Source of the DNA: Tannerellaceae bacterium
GTDB lineage: Bacteria; Bacteroidota; Bacteroidia; Bacteroidales; Tannerellaceae
Direction of reading: 5' to 3'
NCBI GenBank assembly: GCA_031259845.1
Contig: JAIRKZ010000011.1
Span: 1-34,395 of the forward strand
Length of the DNA: 34,395 nt
In this document: piece by piece, positions 1 to 7,933 of the stretch
Layout of the letters: each line of letters starts with the position of its first letter
How positions within the stretch are numbered: the stretch's first letter is position 1
The notes under the pieces: model-generated
What the model saw: only the letters and a program-made list of their open reading frames with translations
What the model was told of the DNA's origin: nothing
Databases searched by the model: none
Position numbers and translations under genes: made by a program

Positions 1-121
1 GAAATATCTATGAAGCAGTCAATAAAATTATACGCCCTTAGCGAAACATAAACACCCACAACACAGAAAATTCCGGTAATTTCGTCTGGGGTAAGCAGGC
101 TTATATAGTTGAGCCTTCCAC
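1..121 (-). other. Left edge: open minus-strand frame, gene not established
   Basis: On the minus strand a frame with no stop runs from about position 121 to the window edge, roughly 40 codons, and includes a hydrophobic stretch (FCVVGVYVSL). It is shifted relative to the small lipoprotein ORF that ends at 122. I see no good ATG, so it may be the start of a downstream gene, a frameshifted continuation of the upstream ORF, or chance. No RNA gene or repeat is visible here. Confidence 0.2.
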
Positions 122-319
122 TTAGATATAATCCCGGCTTAACGGACGGTGTGCGTAAATATCAAACACGTAGACCAGACGGTAAACGCTGTTTGTCAGC
201 AAACGATCCTTTACAATCACCGGTTCTATAGGCGGTTTACCATCACAGGAATACAAGCCGCTGAAAAGCGCTAATGCGGCTGTTACCGCTATAATAAAAA
301 ACAGTCTTTCTTTTTCCAT
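122..319 (-). CDS. Small putative lipoprotein, unknown function
   Basis: The product is 65 residues when read from the ATG at 319. The open frame extends to 502, but only through a TTG and atypical sequence; an in-frame ATG at 355 is the other candidate start. Residues about 5-21 are hydrophobic and lead to a lipobox-like LYSC, so secretion and lipidation are plausible. The rest (KPPIEPVIVKDRLLTNSVYR) matches no family I recognise. It lies 220 bases downstream of the TlpA gene on the same strand and could be the distal end of that operon. The frame just downstream stays open to the edge, so a frameshift cannot be excluded. The evidence for a real gene is a plausible signal sequence and little else. 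Confidence 0.4.
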   Translation of the reverse strand: MEKERLFFIIAVTAALALFSGLYSCDGKPPIEPVIVKDRLLTNSVYRLVYVFDIYAHRPLSRDYI

Positions 320-540
320 CTCTGTGCTTTTTATGTTTATTTTCCCGGAGGCCATATTTATCACCAAATTTCCGGTGGTTTTTTTTGTTTTAAAACATGT
401 TTTTGTATATCCCGACAAGATTTCTTTTTCTTTGTTTTTTATGAAAAATCGAAGAGCCTCAATGCAAGACAATGACGCGCTGTGCGAACGGCTGTTTTGC
501 AAAAATGGAAAACAACTAAACGTTTAACCTTCCATGATTC
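320..540. other. Intergenic, AT-rich, no gene seen
   Basis: The gap lies between the TlpA gene and the small lipoprotein. It contains T-rich runs on the plus strand and a weak CACC/GGTG hairpin near 361-376 followed by a run of Ts, which is too short to call a terminator with confidence. Short ORFs on both strands have no recognisable content. Confidence 0.4.
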
Positions 541-1524
541 TTATGGCATTACTTCTTTCAATTTGTTTTGCAAGGCTTCGCCGGTGATATTCGTTGCGAT
601 AATAATGCCTTCGGGATTGAGCAATACGTTGGCCGGTATGCCGCGCACGCCATATAAAGCGGGTATTTCGGAATCCCAATAGTTCAGGTCGGACAGGTGC
701 GTCCAGGTAAGATGGTCGTCGTGAATCGCTTTCAGCCACTGTTTCCTGTCACTGTCTAAGGATATGCCCAGTACGGTAAAGCCCTTATCTTTATATGTAT
801 TAAATACGTTCACCACATTCGGGTTTTCTCTCCGGCAAGGCGGACACCAGGCCGCCCAAAAGTCTATCAAGACAAATTTTCCGCGAAATTCGGACAGCGA
901 AACAGCTACGCCCGCCGTGTCCGGCATAGAAAATTCCGGCGCTGCCTTGCCTACCTGAACATTCTCCAACTGCTTAATTATCTTATCCAAATCTTCCACA
1001 TAAGGGCAGGAGGTCAACAGGGGTGAAAGTTTATTCCGGGTCGCCTTTAATTCTTCCAGCGGCAATCGATACGTAAAATAGCGGTAGAGATAAAAAGCGG
1101 CGACAGGGGAATCCGGATATTTCGCCACTAAGCTGTCAATATTATACCCATTCTCTTCTATCCGGGCCGCATTCTCCAGAAATATCTCGCTTGCCGGGGA
1201 ACCTTTTACCTCAATAGCGCCTTCCGCTTCGTCCAGGACAACAGACATCTTTGCGTTTTCAAGGAAGAATTGGGCGGGATACCTCATGCCTTCCGTGGCT
1301 ATGCCGTATAGCAGGGGGGCTTCCGCTTTGCCCGTAAATGTAAATCGCCCGTTTTCCACATCTGCCGAGTCTTCGTTGAAAAACATTTTATTCCTGAAAT
1401 ATTTCAGGTATACCTTCCCTTCCGGTACGCCCTTCACTTCTCCGGTTATCACGTACCCTTCCTGTTCGTGCCGGCAACCGGCAAACAGGATACTTACCAA
1501 TACTATCGTCCAAAACTGTTTCAT
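541..1524 (-). CDS. TlpA/ResA-type thiol-disulfide oxidoreductase lipoprotein
   Basis: The product (327 residues) is a predicted membrane-anchored periplasmic thioredoxin-like protein. It begins with a signal peptide and lipobox (LFAGC, Cys17). Residues about 23-110 resemble the DUF4369 beta domain common in Bacteroidetes TlpA proteins (GEVKG..GKVYLKYF...DSADVENGRFTFTG). Residues about 190-327 form the thioredoxin/AhpC-TSA domain, with redox motif WAAWCPPC (Cys227, Cys230) and the cis-proline in GIPAN (Pro297). CPPC differs from the more usual CGPC or CEPC, which may shift redox potential. The family reduces or isomerises disulfides of exported proteins. The gene follows the FtsX-type permease by 66 bases on the same strand and is probably in the same transcript, so its client could be an exporter component or cargo; that link is inference. 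Confidence 0.9.
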   Translation of the reverse strand: MKQFWTIVLVSILFAGCRHEQEGYVITGEVKGVPEGKVYLKYFRNKMFFNEDSADVENGRFTFTGKAEAPLLYGIATEGMRYPAQFFLENAKMSVVLDEAEGAIEVKGSPASEIFLENAARIEENGYNIDSLVAKYPDSPVAAFYLYRYFTYRLPLEELKATRNKLSPLLTSCPYVEDLDKIIKQLENVQVGKAAPEFSMPDTAGVAVSLSEFRGKFVLIDFWAAWCPPCRRENPNVVNVFNTYKDKGFTVLGISLDSDRKQWLKAIHDDHLTWTHLSDLNYWDSEIPALYGVRGIPANVLLNPEGIIIATNITGEALQNKLKEVMP

Positions 1525-1590
1525 AGGATAAAAAATTAGTTGCCGGCAAACTTACATAAAAATCGTGATTTATAAGCGCGTAGAACAGTC

Positions 1591-3966
1591 TTATTCCGAT
1601 TTGATGCTTTCCGCCGGGTTTGCATTGGCTGCCCGGTAACAGTTGAAGCATACGGCCGCCAGGATAATGCTTAGTACGGCAAGCACGCAACCGGCAAAAA
1701 GGAGCAGCCCCAGCTCTGCCTTTTCGGCAAATTTCTTTAGCCATGTATCGGCAATAAACCAGGCAAGCATACCCCCTAACGTAATGGCCGGGACGGCCAT
1801 CCGGCTTATGGCGGAAGCAAACAGCCGGAGGATGTCGCCGATTGTCGCCCCGTTTACTTTGCGGATAGCCGTTTCTTTCCGCCGGCGGTTCATCTCGTCG
1901 TTAGTATATCCCACCAATCCGGCCAGGCAAATCAGCAGGGTGACGATACCGCCTACCAACGTAGAATCGCGGAATTTTTCCGACTCACTGTATTTATTAT
2001 TCATCTCTGCGGCATACGAATAGACGGCGATATCTTTGTCGGGCAGCAATTCCGCGAGCCTGCCGGATACCTTTTGTATTGCTTCGGGCGTTAGTTTATG
2101 AAACTTTATCACCAGGTATTGCGATGGCTTATCGCCGTAAAACATCACCGAAGGGCGTGTGTCTGCATCCCCGATAATGCCTATCTGTACGTCTTCATAA
2201 ACGCCGCATATAGTGTAGGCGTCCGACAGTTCCTGGCTGTGTTCGGAGATATAAATATTCTTATCCACCACGCCGTCCGGCCAGTCTACATATTGCGCAA
2301 TCTTGTCTATAAACTTACGGCTCACCATCACTTCTTTGGAAGAAGGCGTATTTTCCGTAAAGGAACGGCCTGCAACAACCGGTACTTCCATCAATTTCAG
2401 GTAATCGTTTCCTACCCAATACAGGTCGGCTATATTAAACAACTCGCGTTCGTCGTCAGGCAGTTGTATGTTGTTTCCTGAAGCAAAGTTGAAAAACAAC
2501 GCGCTGCACGAAGATATATCCGCTACTTCAGACATGCGGATTGTTTCGTCCAGCGCCTTTCGGCGCAATTCCGGGGTTACGCCCGACAGGTTGCAATAAG
2601 CCAGGTTCTCACAGGCGTATCCGGGGTTTCGGTTGAGCATAAAGGTATACTGGCGTTCGATGATAACAAGCAACGTAACGAAAAGGCCGGCTGCAATGAA
2701 CTGTATAAACAGAAGCCCTAATTTCCAATAGCGTTTATTTTCGGTAAAATTACGGAAAGCTGCCGCCACCGGTATCCGCGCGTATAAATACCCGGGAATT
2801 AGCGCCGCCGCCAGAAAGACGAACAGCGAAACGGCGATTAACAACAGGATGCTTTCCGGCGTAAACAAATCGCTTACCGTTGTGCCCAATAAAGATAAGA
2901 TGGCGCCCCGGAAGAAGAAAATCAGCCCTGCGGCGAGCGCTAACGCCAGCGTTAAATCGACAAATGTCTCTAAAAACATCCGGGCGTAAATACTCTTCCC
3001 CGAAGCTCCGTAGCATTTATGGACGGCCATTTCTTTGGATCGATTCACTAACGACGAGATAACTATCAACACATAATTCATCACTGCCGTAAATAATAAG
3101 GCCGCAGCCAGCAGGGAGAGTATCAACATCATCCGCCGGGTCTCTTCGTTGGCAGTATGTATGTAGGGAAGCGGTTTGAAATCCCATCCCACACGGAAGC
3201 CTGATTTTTCCAATTCGTTTAGCGGCAGATATTTCTCTTTCATCTTTTCAAGCCCGGGAGCCAGGGCGCCGGGATCGATTCCGGGCAATAGTTTGACGTA
3301 AGCCATATAGCGGTCGTTTCCCAGCCAGTTCATTGAGCCATCCCACGTAAACTCGCCAATGGAGGGCATGGATACTACTACATCGTATTGCAAGTGTGAA
3401 TTTTGGGGTATATCTTCAAAAATGCCTCCTACGGCGAGCGGTTTGCCCGGCCGGCTGTCTATAATGAATGTTTGCCCGATGGCCTTGCTTATACCGCCCA
3501 TCTTTTCCGCTATTTTCTTCGATACCATTACCTGCATGGGGCTTGATAATACCTCTTTCACATCGCCGGCCAGTATGGGGCGGGGGAATACGTTGAACAG
3601 GCAGGAATCGCCTAATATAATATTCCCTTTATACTTCTTTTTGTCGGGCGTTACCATCACTGCTTCGTACGCCAACCAGGTGAAGCGGGTAGACACTTCT
3701 ACTTCGGGCAGTTCGGTTTTCATCCCGACGGCTACTGCCCCGGGCGTTTGTGGATATGATTTATTCCCCTCGTTTGTGGAATAATTGGAAATAACATGGT
3801 ATATCCGTTCCTTGTCCGGGAAAAAGTCGTTGTACGACTGCTCGAAGTAAACTTTGGCTATCAATACCAAACCTAAAGCCAGGCCGGCGCCGAGCGAGGC
3901 TATCTTTAGTAAATTATTGTTTCCCCTTTTAAAAAGGGAGCGGAAACGTATTCTGAGGTCGTTCAT
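1591..3966 (-). CDS. FtsX/MacB-type ABC transporter permease
   Basis: The product has 791 residues. A cytoplasmic N-terminus leads to a first membrane segment (about 19-40), a MacB-like periplasmic core (about 45-270), three membrane segments (about 280-440), a second periplasmic domain, and three C-terminal segments, so it is a duplicated FtsX permease. The cytoplasmic signature appears twice: NRSKEMAVHKCYGAS after the first half's second helix and NRRRKETAIRKVNGAT in the second half. In this class the permease uses ATP-driven conformational change (mechanotransmission) rather than a channel, working with an adaptor and TolC. The length is normal for Bacteroidetes family members. It lies 23 bases downstream of the HlyD gene. 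No ATP-binding subunit is encoded in the operon, so an ATPase must come from elsewhere. The substrate is unknown. Confidence 0.92.
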   Translation of the reverse strand: MNDLRIRFRSLFKRGNNNLLKIASLGAGLALGLVLIAKVYFEQSYNDFFPDKERIYHVISNYSTNEGNKSYPQTPGAVAVGMKTELPEVEVSTRFTWLAYEAVMVTPDKKKYKGNIILGDSCLFNVFPRPILAGDVKEVLSSPMQVMVSKKIAEKMGGISKAIGQTFIIDSRPGKPLAVGGIFEDIPQNSHLQYDVVVSMPSIGEFTWDGSMNWLGNDRYMAYVKLLPGIDPGALAPGLEKMKEKYLPLNELEKSGFRVGWDFKPLPYIHTANEETRRMMLILSLLAAALLFTAVMNYVLIVISSLVNRSKEMAVHKCYGASGKSIYARMFLETFVDLTLALALAAGLIFFFRGAILSLLGTTVSDLFTPESILLLIAVSLFVFLAAALIPGYLYARIPVAAAFRNFTENKRYWKLGLLFIQFIAAGLFVTLLVIIERQYTFMLNRNPGYACENLAYCNLSGVTPELRRKALDETIRMSEVADISSCSALFFNFASGNNIQLPDDERELFNIADLYWVGNDYLKLMEVPVVAGRSFTENTPSSKEVMVSRKFIDKIAQYVDWPDGVVDKNIYISEHSQELSDAYTICGVYEDVQIGIIGDADTRPSVMFYGDKPSQYLVIKFHKLTPEAIQKVSGRLAELLPDKDIAVYSYAAEMNNKYSESEKFRDSTLVGGIVTLLICLAGLVGYTNDEMNRRRKETAIRKVNGATIGDILRLFASAISRMAVPAITLGGMLAWFIADTWLKKFAEKAELGLLLFAGCVLAVLSIILAAVCFNCYRAANANPAESIKSE

Positions 3967-3989
3967 CGGTTGTCTTTTTTTATATGTAA

Positions 3990-5240
3990 TTAATCTAAAA
4001 TAAGCACCTGGTTGTCTTTATAGCTTTCATAGCTGGATACGATTACCTTCTCGCCGGCTTCGAGGCCTTCGAGCACTTCGTAATACTGCGGGTTCTGACG
4101 GCCGATACGGATTGTGCGGCGACAGGCCCTCTTGCCATCGGCGTCGAGCACGAATATCCAGTTGCCGCCCGTGCTTTGGAAGAAGGTTCCTTTGGGGATA
4201 ATGATGCCTTCGGTGGGCTGCCCCAGTTCCAAATTGATGTAATAGGTTTGCCCGCTCCGGATATTGCCCGGCCGTTCGCCTGTAAAGACAAACTCGGTGC
4301 GGAACTTTCCTTCGCGCACTTCGGGGAATACCTTACGCACCGTAAGCCCGTAATTGACTCCCTGGCGTTCGAAGGCGGCGCTCAGCCCTGTGCGTACGCG
4401 GTCTATGTAATGCTCGTCTATCAGGGCTTCTATTTTATAGTCGGACAGGTCGTTTACCTGGCCTATCTTCTGTCCGGCCGATATGTTTTGGCCCAATACC
4501 ACATCCAGCAGTCCCAATTCTCCGTCTATCTGTGAGCGGACGGTGAGGTTCTCCTTCCGCTGGCGCACTAAGCGGAGGTTTTCCATCATACTTGCCAGGC
4601 CGTCTTCCATCTGGTCTACCTGAACCGAACGGTAGACGGAATCCTGCTTAATCCTTTCGGTAATCAGGCTGTGCTTCTTTACGGCCAGGTCGAAATCTTC
4701 CTGCGCCTTTAGAAAGTCTTCTTTCGAAATAAGGTTTTCGTTGAACAACTCTTTGTTTTGATTGTACGCCCGTTCGGAGCGCGTCATATCCAGCTCTATC
4801 TGGAGGCGTTCGTTCTCATTGGCCAGTTTTTGCTGTTGGAGCTGTATCTGAACGTTCCGCAGGATATTGGTTTGTTCCGTCAGATGCGCTTCCGAGGTGA
4901 GGATAGAAAGGTCTAACTGGGGGTTCGAGAGGCGTACGATAGCATCGCCTTTCCTTACCTGCGCCCCTTCTTCCACTACTTTTTCTTCCACGATACCCCC
5001 TTCGAGCGAACTAATCTGTACCACCGTGATGGGCTGTACCTGCCCGTCTTGCCTTACAAAATCGTTGAAGAGGTCTTTTTTAGCCGTACCGATACTGATA
5101 CCGCGGGCGTCTATTTTCAATGTAGACGAATGGTCGCCGAAAATAATCCAGCCGAGCAACAACAGGAACAACGCCCCGCCTGCGATATAAGGAATGTGTT
5201 TGCTTCTGATTCCTTTCTTTTTTTCTAACTTGATATCCAT
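3990..5240 (-). CDS. HlyD/MacA-type periplasmic adaptor (membrane fusion protein)
   Basis: The product has 416 residues. A positively charged N-terminus and one membrane segment (about 19-35) anchor it in the inner membrane. A lipoyl/biotinyl half-motif follows (GGIVEEKVVEEGAQVRKGDA, about 80-100), then a long coiled-coil hairpin rich in Q, E, K and L (about 115-235), the second lipoyl half (GELGLLDVVLGQNISAGQ), a beta-barrel domain and a membrane-proximal domain ending in EVLEGLEAGEKVIVSSY. This is the standard architecture of adaptors bridging a MacB-like permease to TolC. It lies between the TolC gene (23 bases upstream) and the permease gene (23 bases downstream), consistent with one tripartite export complex. 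The specific substrate cannot be read from the sequence. Confidence 0.92.
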   Translation of the reverse strand: MDIKLEKKKGIRSKHIPYIAGGALFLLLLGWIIFGDHSSTLKIDARGISIGTAKKDLFNDFVRQDGQVQPITVVQISSLEGGIVEEKVVEEGAQVRKGDAIVRLSNPQLDLSILTSEAHLTEQTNILRNVQIQLQQQKLANENERLQIELDMTRSERAYNQNKELFNENLISKEDFLKAQEDFDLAVKKHSLITERIKQDSVYRSVQVDQMEDGLASMMENLRLVRQRKENLTVRSQIDGELGLLDVVLGQNISAGQKIGQVNDLSDYKIEALIDEHYIDRVRTGLSAAFERQGVNYGLTVRKVFPEVREGKFRTEFVFTGERPGNIRSGQTYYINLELGQPTEGIIIPKGTFFQSTGGNWIFVLDADGKRACRRTIRIGRQNPQYYEVLEGLEAGEKVIVSSYESYKDNQVLILD

Positions 5241-5263
5241 AGCATGTATTTTTTTTTAAACGA

Positions 5264-6640
5264 TTATCTTTTTTCAGTTGTGCCGGTTACTAAAGGGATT
5301 CCTTTGTAATAATCCACTTCTTTACATTTTATTATATACAGCAGTTTGCGTTGCAGCAGGTTTGCTTTCGATTCGAGTAGCGCGTTGGCGCTTGTTTGCA
5401 ATTCAATCGGGCTCATCAGGCCTTCTTCAAATTTGCGCAGCGTAACCTGGTAAGCAAATTCGTCCGACGTTTTTTTCTTTTCCATCCGGATGGTTTCCTT
5501 TGCATATCCGTCGCGGTCGGTCACGGCTTTTTCGATGGCCGTTTCCAGCTGGCGGAACACTTCGTGCTGTTGTTCCTGCGCTATGCGCATGGTATTGCGC
5601 GCCCTTTTTATCTCGGTGATTGTTTTCAGCCTGTTGAAAAGGGGTATGCTCATGGAAAAGCCCAGGTATTCGCCCCTGTTATTTTCAAATTGTGACGAGA
5701 AAGACTTGGGAATATCTTCCGGCCTTGTGTCGGGGGTTATTACAAAGTTTAAATCTTTAAAATAGTTAGTGTTTACGCCTGCAAAGAAAGAAATAACAGG
5801 GAATAACCTGCCTTTCTGAATCAGGTAATCCATCCTGGCCGCTTTTAATCCATGCGTGGCTTTGAGGGCGGTGGGATTGGTTTCGCTTGCATGGGCGTAT
5901 ATGGCTTCTACCGATTCGTTTGCGTGGATATAATCCGTTGTTTCCCCGGCGAGCGTATCTACGGCAAGTTCCCCGGCGTAAGGATAGTTCATGTGTTCTT
6001 TCAGGGTAAGCAGGGCCATGTTCAACTGGTTGGCGTTGAACGTATGCGTGTAATCGTCGGCCGCTACCTGGGCTTCTATTTGTATAACGTCGGCTTTTCC
6101 CATTAGCCCTACCTCTTCCTTACGGCGCGTGAGATAAAGGGTACGGTTGCTCTCATCCAGTTTCTCTGCCGAAAAGCGCACGAGGCCCCGGTAATAGACC
6201 ACATTTACATAAGCTTCCAACACCTTCAGCGCCAGGTCGTCTTTAGCCTTTTGAATATCGTTTTTGCCTAATGCGCGGTTTACTTTGGCCTTCCGCCATT
6301 CGTTAATCAATCGCCCGCCGTTGAACACCGGGATAGAGGCTTCGGCATAATAATAGTTTCTGAACGTAGAAATATTATCATACGTATTGTCTTTCGGATT
6401 GATATTACGCCCATAGCTCCATTGCGTCTGGGCGGAAGCGTCTACCGAGGGGAAGAAGGAAGCCACAGAAGAGGCATATTCCGCCTTGTAGGTGTCCGAC
6501 GTATGGGTTTGCTTCTTTACTGCCGGGCTATGCTCTACGGCGTATTGCATACATTCTTCCATCGTCCATAGCTTATCCTGGGCTGCGATGGCGGCAGCCG
6601 GCCCGAATAAGAGTGTTGTGTATAAAAGTATCCTTTTCAT
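5264..6640 (-). CDS. TolC-family outer membrane efflux channel
   Basis: The product is 458 residues when read from the ATG at 6640, which begins a clear signal peptide (MKRILLYTTLLFGPAAAIAAQ). The open frame extends to 6688, but that extension overlaps the sigma-54 promoter, so the downstream ATG is the real start. The mature part shows the twofold OEP repeat: WTMEECMQYAVEHSPAVKKQ opens the first, about 200 residues of alpha-helical barrel follow, and the second (about 255-440) has the paired turn FRQLETAIEKAVTDRDGYAKE. The family forms trimeric outer-membrane beta-barrel plus periplasmic alpha-barrel conduits. It is the first gene of the export operon, with the adaptor and permease genes following. 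Length and order fit a Bacteroidetes MacAB-TolC-like exporter. Confidence 0.93.
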   Translation of the reverse strand: MKRILLYTTLLFGPAAAIAAQDKLWTMEECMQYAVEHSPAVKKQTHTSDTYKAEYASSVASFFPSVDASAQTQWSYGRNINPKDNTYDNISTFRNYYYAEASIPVFNGGRLINEWRKAKVNRALGKNDIQKAKDDLALKVLEAYVNVVYYRGLVRFSAEKLDESNRTLYLTRRKEEVGLMGKADVIQIEAQVAADDYTHTFNANQLNMALLTLKEHMNYPYAGELAVDTLAGETTDYIHANESVEAIYAHASETNPTALKATHGLKAARMDYLIQKGRLFPVISFFAGVNTNYFKDLNFVITPDTRPEDIPKSFSSQFENNRGEYLGFSMSIPLFNRLKTITEIKRARNTMRIAQEQQHEVFRQLETAIEKAVTDRDGYAKETIRMEKKKTSDEFAYQVTLRKFEEGLMSPIELQTSANALLESKANLLQRKLLYIIKCKEVDYYKGIPLVTGTTEKR

Positions 6641-6667
6641 TATTTTGTTATTTTCTACCTGTACACA

Positions 6668-6683
6668 AGCAAATGCCGTGCCA
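6668..6683 (-). promoter_or_regulatory. Sigma-54 (-24/-12) promoter of the export operon
   Basis: Read on the minus strand the sequence is TGGCACGGCATTTGCT, an exact match to the sigma-54 consensus TGGCACG-N4-TTGCW, with GG and GC in correct register. The predicted start of transcription is near 6657, leaving a leader of about 17 bases before the TolC ATG at 6640. Sigma-54 promoters require an ATP-hydrolysing enhancer-binding protein, and palindromic candidate sites lie upstream at 6737-6778. Confidence 0.85.
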
Positions 6684-6736
6684 AACATGCAAAATCGCTA
6701 CTTTCTAATCATTTACGTAAAAAGCAAAAAAAACGG

Positions 6737-6778
6737 ACTGTCTAATTATTGGACAGTAGTGTAAAAGAATTGGACAGT
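6737..6778 (-). promoter_or_regulatory. Tandem activator-binding sites upstream of the sigma-54 promoter
   Basis: A perfect inverted repeat ACTGTC-N9-GACAGT covers 6737-6757. A second GACAGT lies exactly 21 bases further (6773-6778), with a degenerate partner AGTGTA at 6758-6763, so the region reads as two adjacent 21-bp sites on the same face of the helix. The perfect site is centred about 90 bases upstream of the predicted start, a usual position for an NtrC-family activator. The activator itself is not in the window. Confidence 0.65.
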
Positions 6779-6798
6779 GTGTGGGGGGGGAGGAAACA

Positions 6799-6826
6799 TA
6801 TATCCCACCTTCGCAGGCGGGATATA
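6799..6826 (-). terminator. Hairpin, probable terminator of the sigma/anti-sigma operon
   Basis: TATATCCCACCT (6799-6810) and AGGCGGGATATA (6815-6826) form a 12-bp stem with one mismatch around a TCGC loop. It lies about 77 bases past the stop of the small exported protein gene and before the sigma-54 promoter of the next operon. The T-tract after it on the minus strand is poor, so termination is inferred from position and stem strength. A run of eight Gs lies beside it at 6783-6790. Confidence 0.5.
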
Positions 6827-6903
6827 CCGCAAGGTTAATTTCTTACCAATATAATAACCTTTGATATGTATAACCTTTAATATATATCAATGAAAAAGTT
6901 TTT

Positions 6904-7305
6904 TTATTCTTCATATTCATATTCATCTTTTTGGATAACCGATACGGATGCACTTCCTTCGTTTAATTGGGAGAATGAATAGGAAGTGTCTCCAAAGCGG
7001 TAAAACAGGGTTTTTTTTCCGTTGTTTTTCCCTTCGATTTCCTTATCGGCCATAAGTTTGTCTTTTTCAAAGGCGGCGATAAATTCATTCACTAATGCCT
7101 GGTTGTTGCTGAAGTTGAGACTGATTATCTCCTTTTCCAGTTTTTTTGTTTGTTTATTCCTGTTACGGACAACACTGGTGTTTACGTTATCCATGCTTTC
7201 GCATTTCTTTACTAATGCCTTCAGGGTTTCCTGCGCCGGGAGGTTGGCGGAGAGGCTGCCGGTTATCAGCAGGATGGCTGCTGCGATTAAATGACGTGTT
7301 TTCAT
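6904..7305 (-). CDS. Small exported protein of a sigma/anti-sigma operon
   Basis: The product has 133 residues. It starts with a signal peptide (MKTRHLIAAAILLITGSLSANLPAQ), and the mature part of about 108 residues is charged, with no lipobox Cys and an acidic tail (DEYEYEE). The body (CESMDNVNTSVV...ISLNFSNNQALVNEFIAAFEKDK) resembles small Bacteroides proteins of the DUF5024/DUF4252 type found beside ECF sigma genes; that assignment is from memory and tentative. The gene begins 34 bases after the anti-sigma-like gene and is very likely cotranscribed with it. It could be the regulated output or the periplasmic sensor of the system. No catalytic motif is visible. Confidence 0.7.
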   Translation of the reverse strand: MKTRHLIAAAILLITGSLSANLPAQETLKALVKKCESMDNVNTSVVRNRNKQTKKLEKEIISLNFSNNQALVNEFIAAFEKDKLMADKEIEGKNNGKKTLFYRFGDTSYSFSQLNEGSASVSVIQKDEYEYEE

Positions 7306-7339
7306 ATTCTTCCGAATTAATTGTTAATAATAATGATGT

Positions 7340-7933
7340 TTATTTGTTTTCTATAATACGTCTGATGCTTTCCTTCATTTCGTTGGGGAAACGGTTTATT
7401 ATCTCTTCGTTCTGCCGGTTGATACGCCGCTGTATCTGCTCGATGCGGGTTTCGGGATTGCTGGCCGACAGGCTAAGCAGGAGGCGGTTGGCTCTCTCTT
7501 CCTGCTGCAATGCCTTTTGGATGGTTGCTTCTATTTCGGGCCTGATAAGGCTTGTGTCTGTGATGCGCACGCCACTGCGCACAATGTAGCTTCCTTCGTA
7601 GGGGTCGAAAGCGTTTGCTTTTCTCAGAAACAGGAGGGCTGCCACTGAAAGTATCAGCGCCAAAGCAGCCATGCCCGCGGCTATGCGAATGCGGCGTTTG
7701 GGCATGGCGCGGCGGAAGGGTTCGGCGGCTTCGGCCGGTTCGCCGGTTAGCAGGTTCAGTTCTTTCTCCAGCCCGCTCTCGAAGTAGCTGAAAACGGGTT
7801 TGTAGCGGCGTAAATGCGCCGGGATATCCTCTCCGGCGAAGAAGCGGTATAGCTCCCGTTCTTCTTCATTGGATGTTTCGCCGCTGAAGAAACGATTCAG
7901 CAGGTCTTCCATGTATTTATATCTGTCAGTCAT
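7340..7933 (-). CDS. Anti-sigma-factor-like single-pass membrane protein
   Basis: The product has 197 residues. A cytoplasmic N-terminal domain (about 1-80) opens with YMEDLLNRFFSGETSNEEERELYRFF, the kind of helical segment seen at the start of Bacteroidetes anti-sigma proteins. One membrane helix follows (about 84-103), then a periplasmic part of about 90 residues rich in Q, E and R that is likely helical or coiled coil (ALQQEERANRLLL...EQIQRRINRQNEEI). The start codon overlaps the stop of the upstream sigma gene as ATGA, indicating coupled translation and equal dosage, which fits a sigma/anti-sigma pair. The inducing signal is not evident. A FecR domain was not recognised, so a TonB-linked nutrient role is less likely. 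Confidence 0.8.
   Translation of the reverse strand: MTDRYKYMEDLLNRFFSGETSNEEERELYRFFAGEDIPAHLRRYKPVFSYFESGLEKELNLLTGEPAEAAEPFRRAMPKRRIRIAAGMAALALILSVAALLFLRKANAFDPYEGSYIVRSGVRITDTSLIRPEIEATIQKALQQEERANRLLLSLSASNPETRIEQIQRRINRQNEEIINRFPNEMKESIRRIIENK

Noticed and set aside
6783-6790. Run of eight Gs as a phase-variation switch
   Set aside because: It is outside any coding frame and beyond the sigma-54 activator sites, so a direct effect on expression is not supported.
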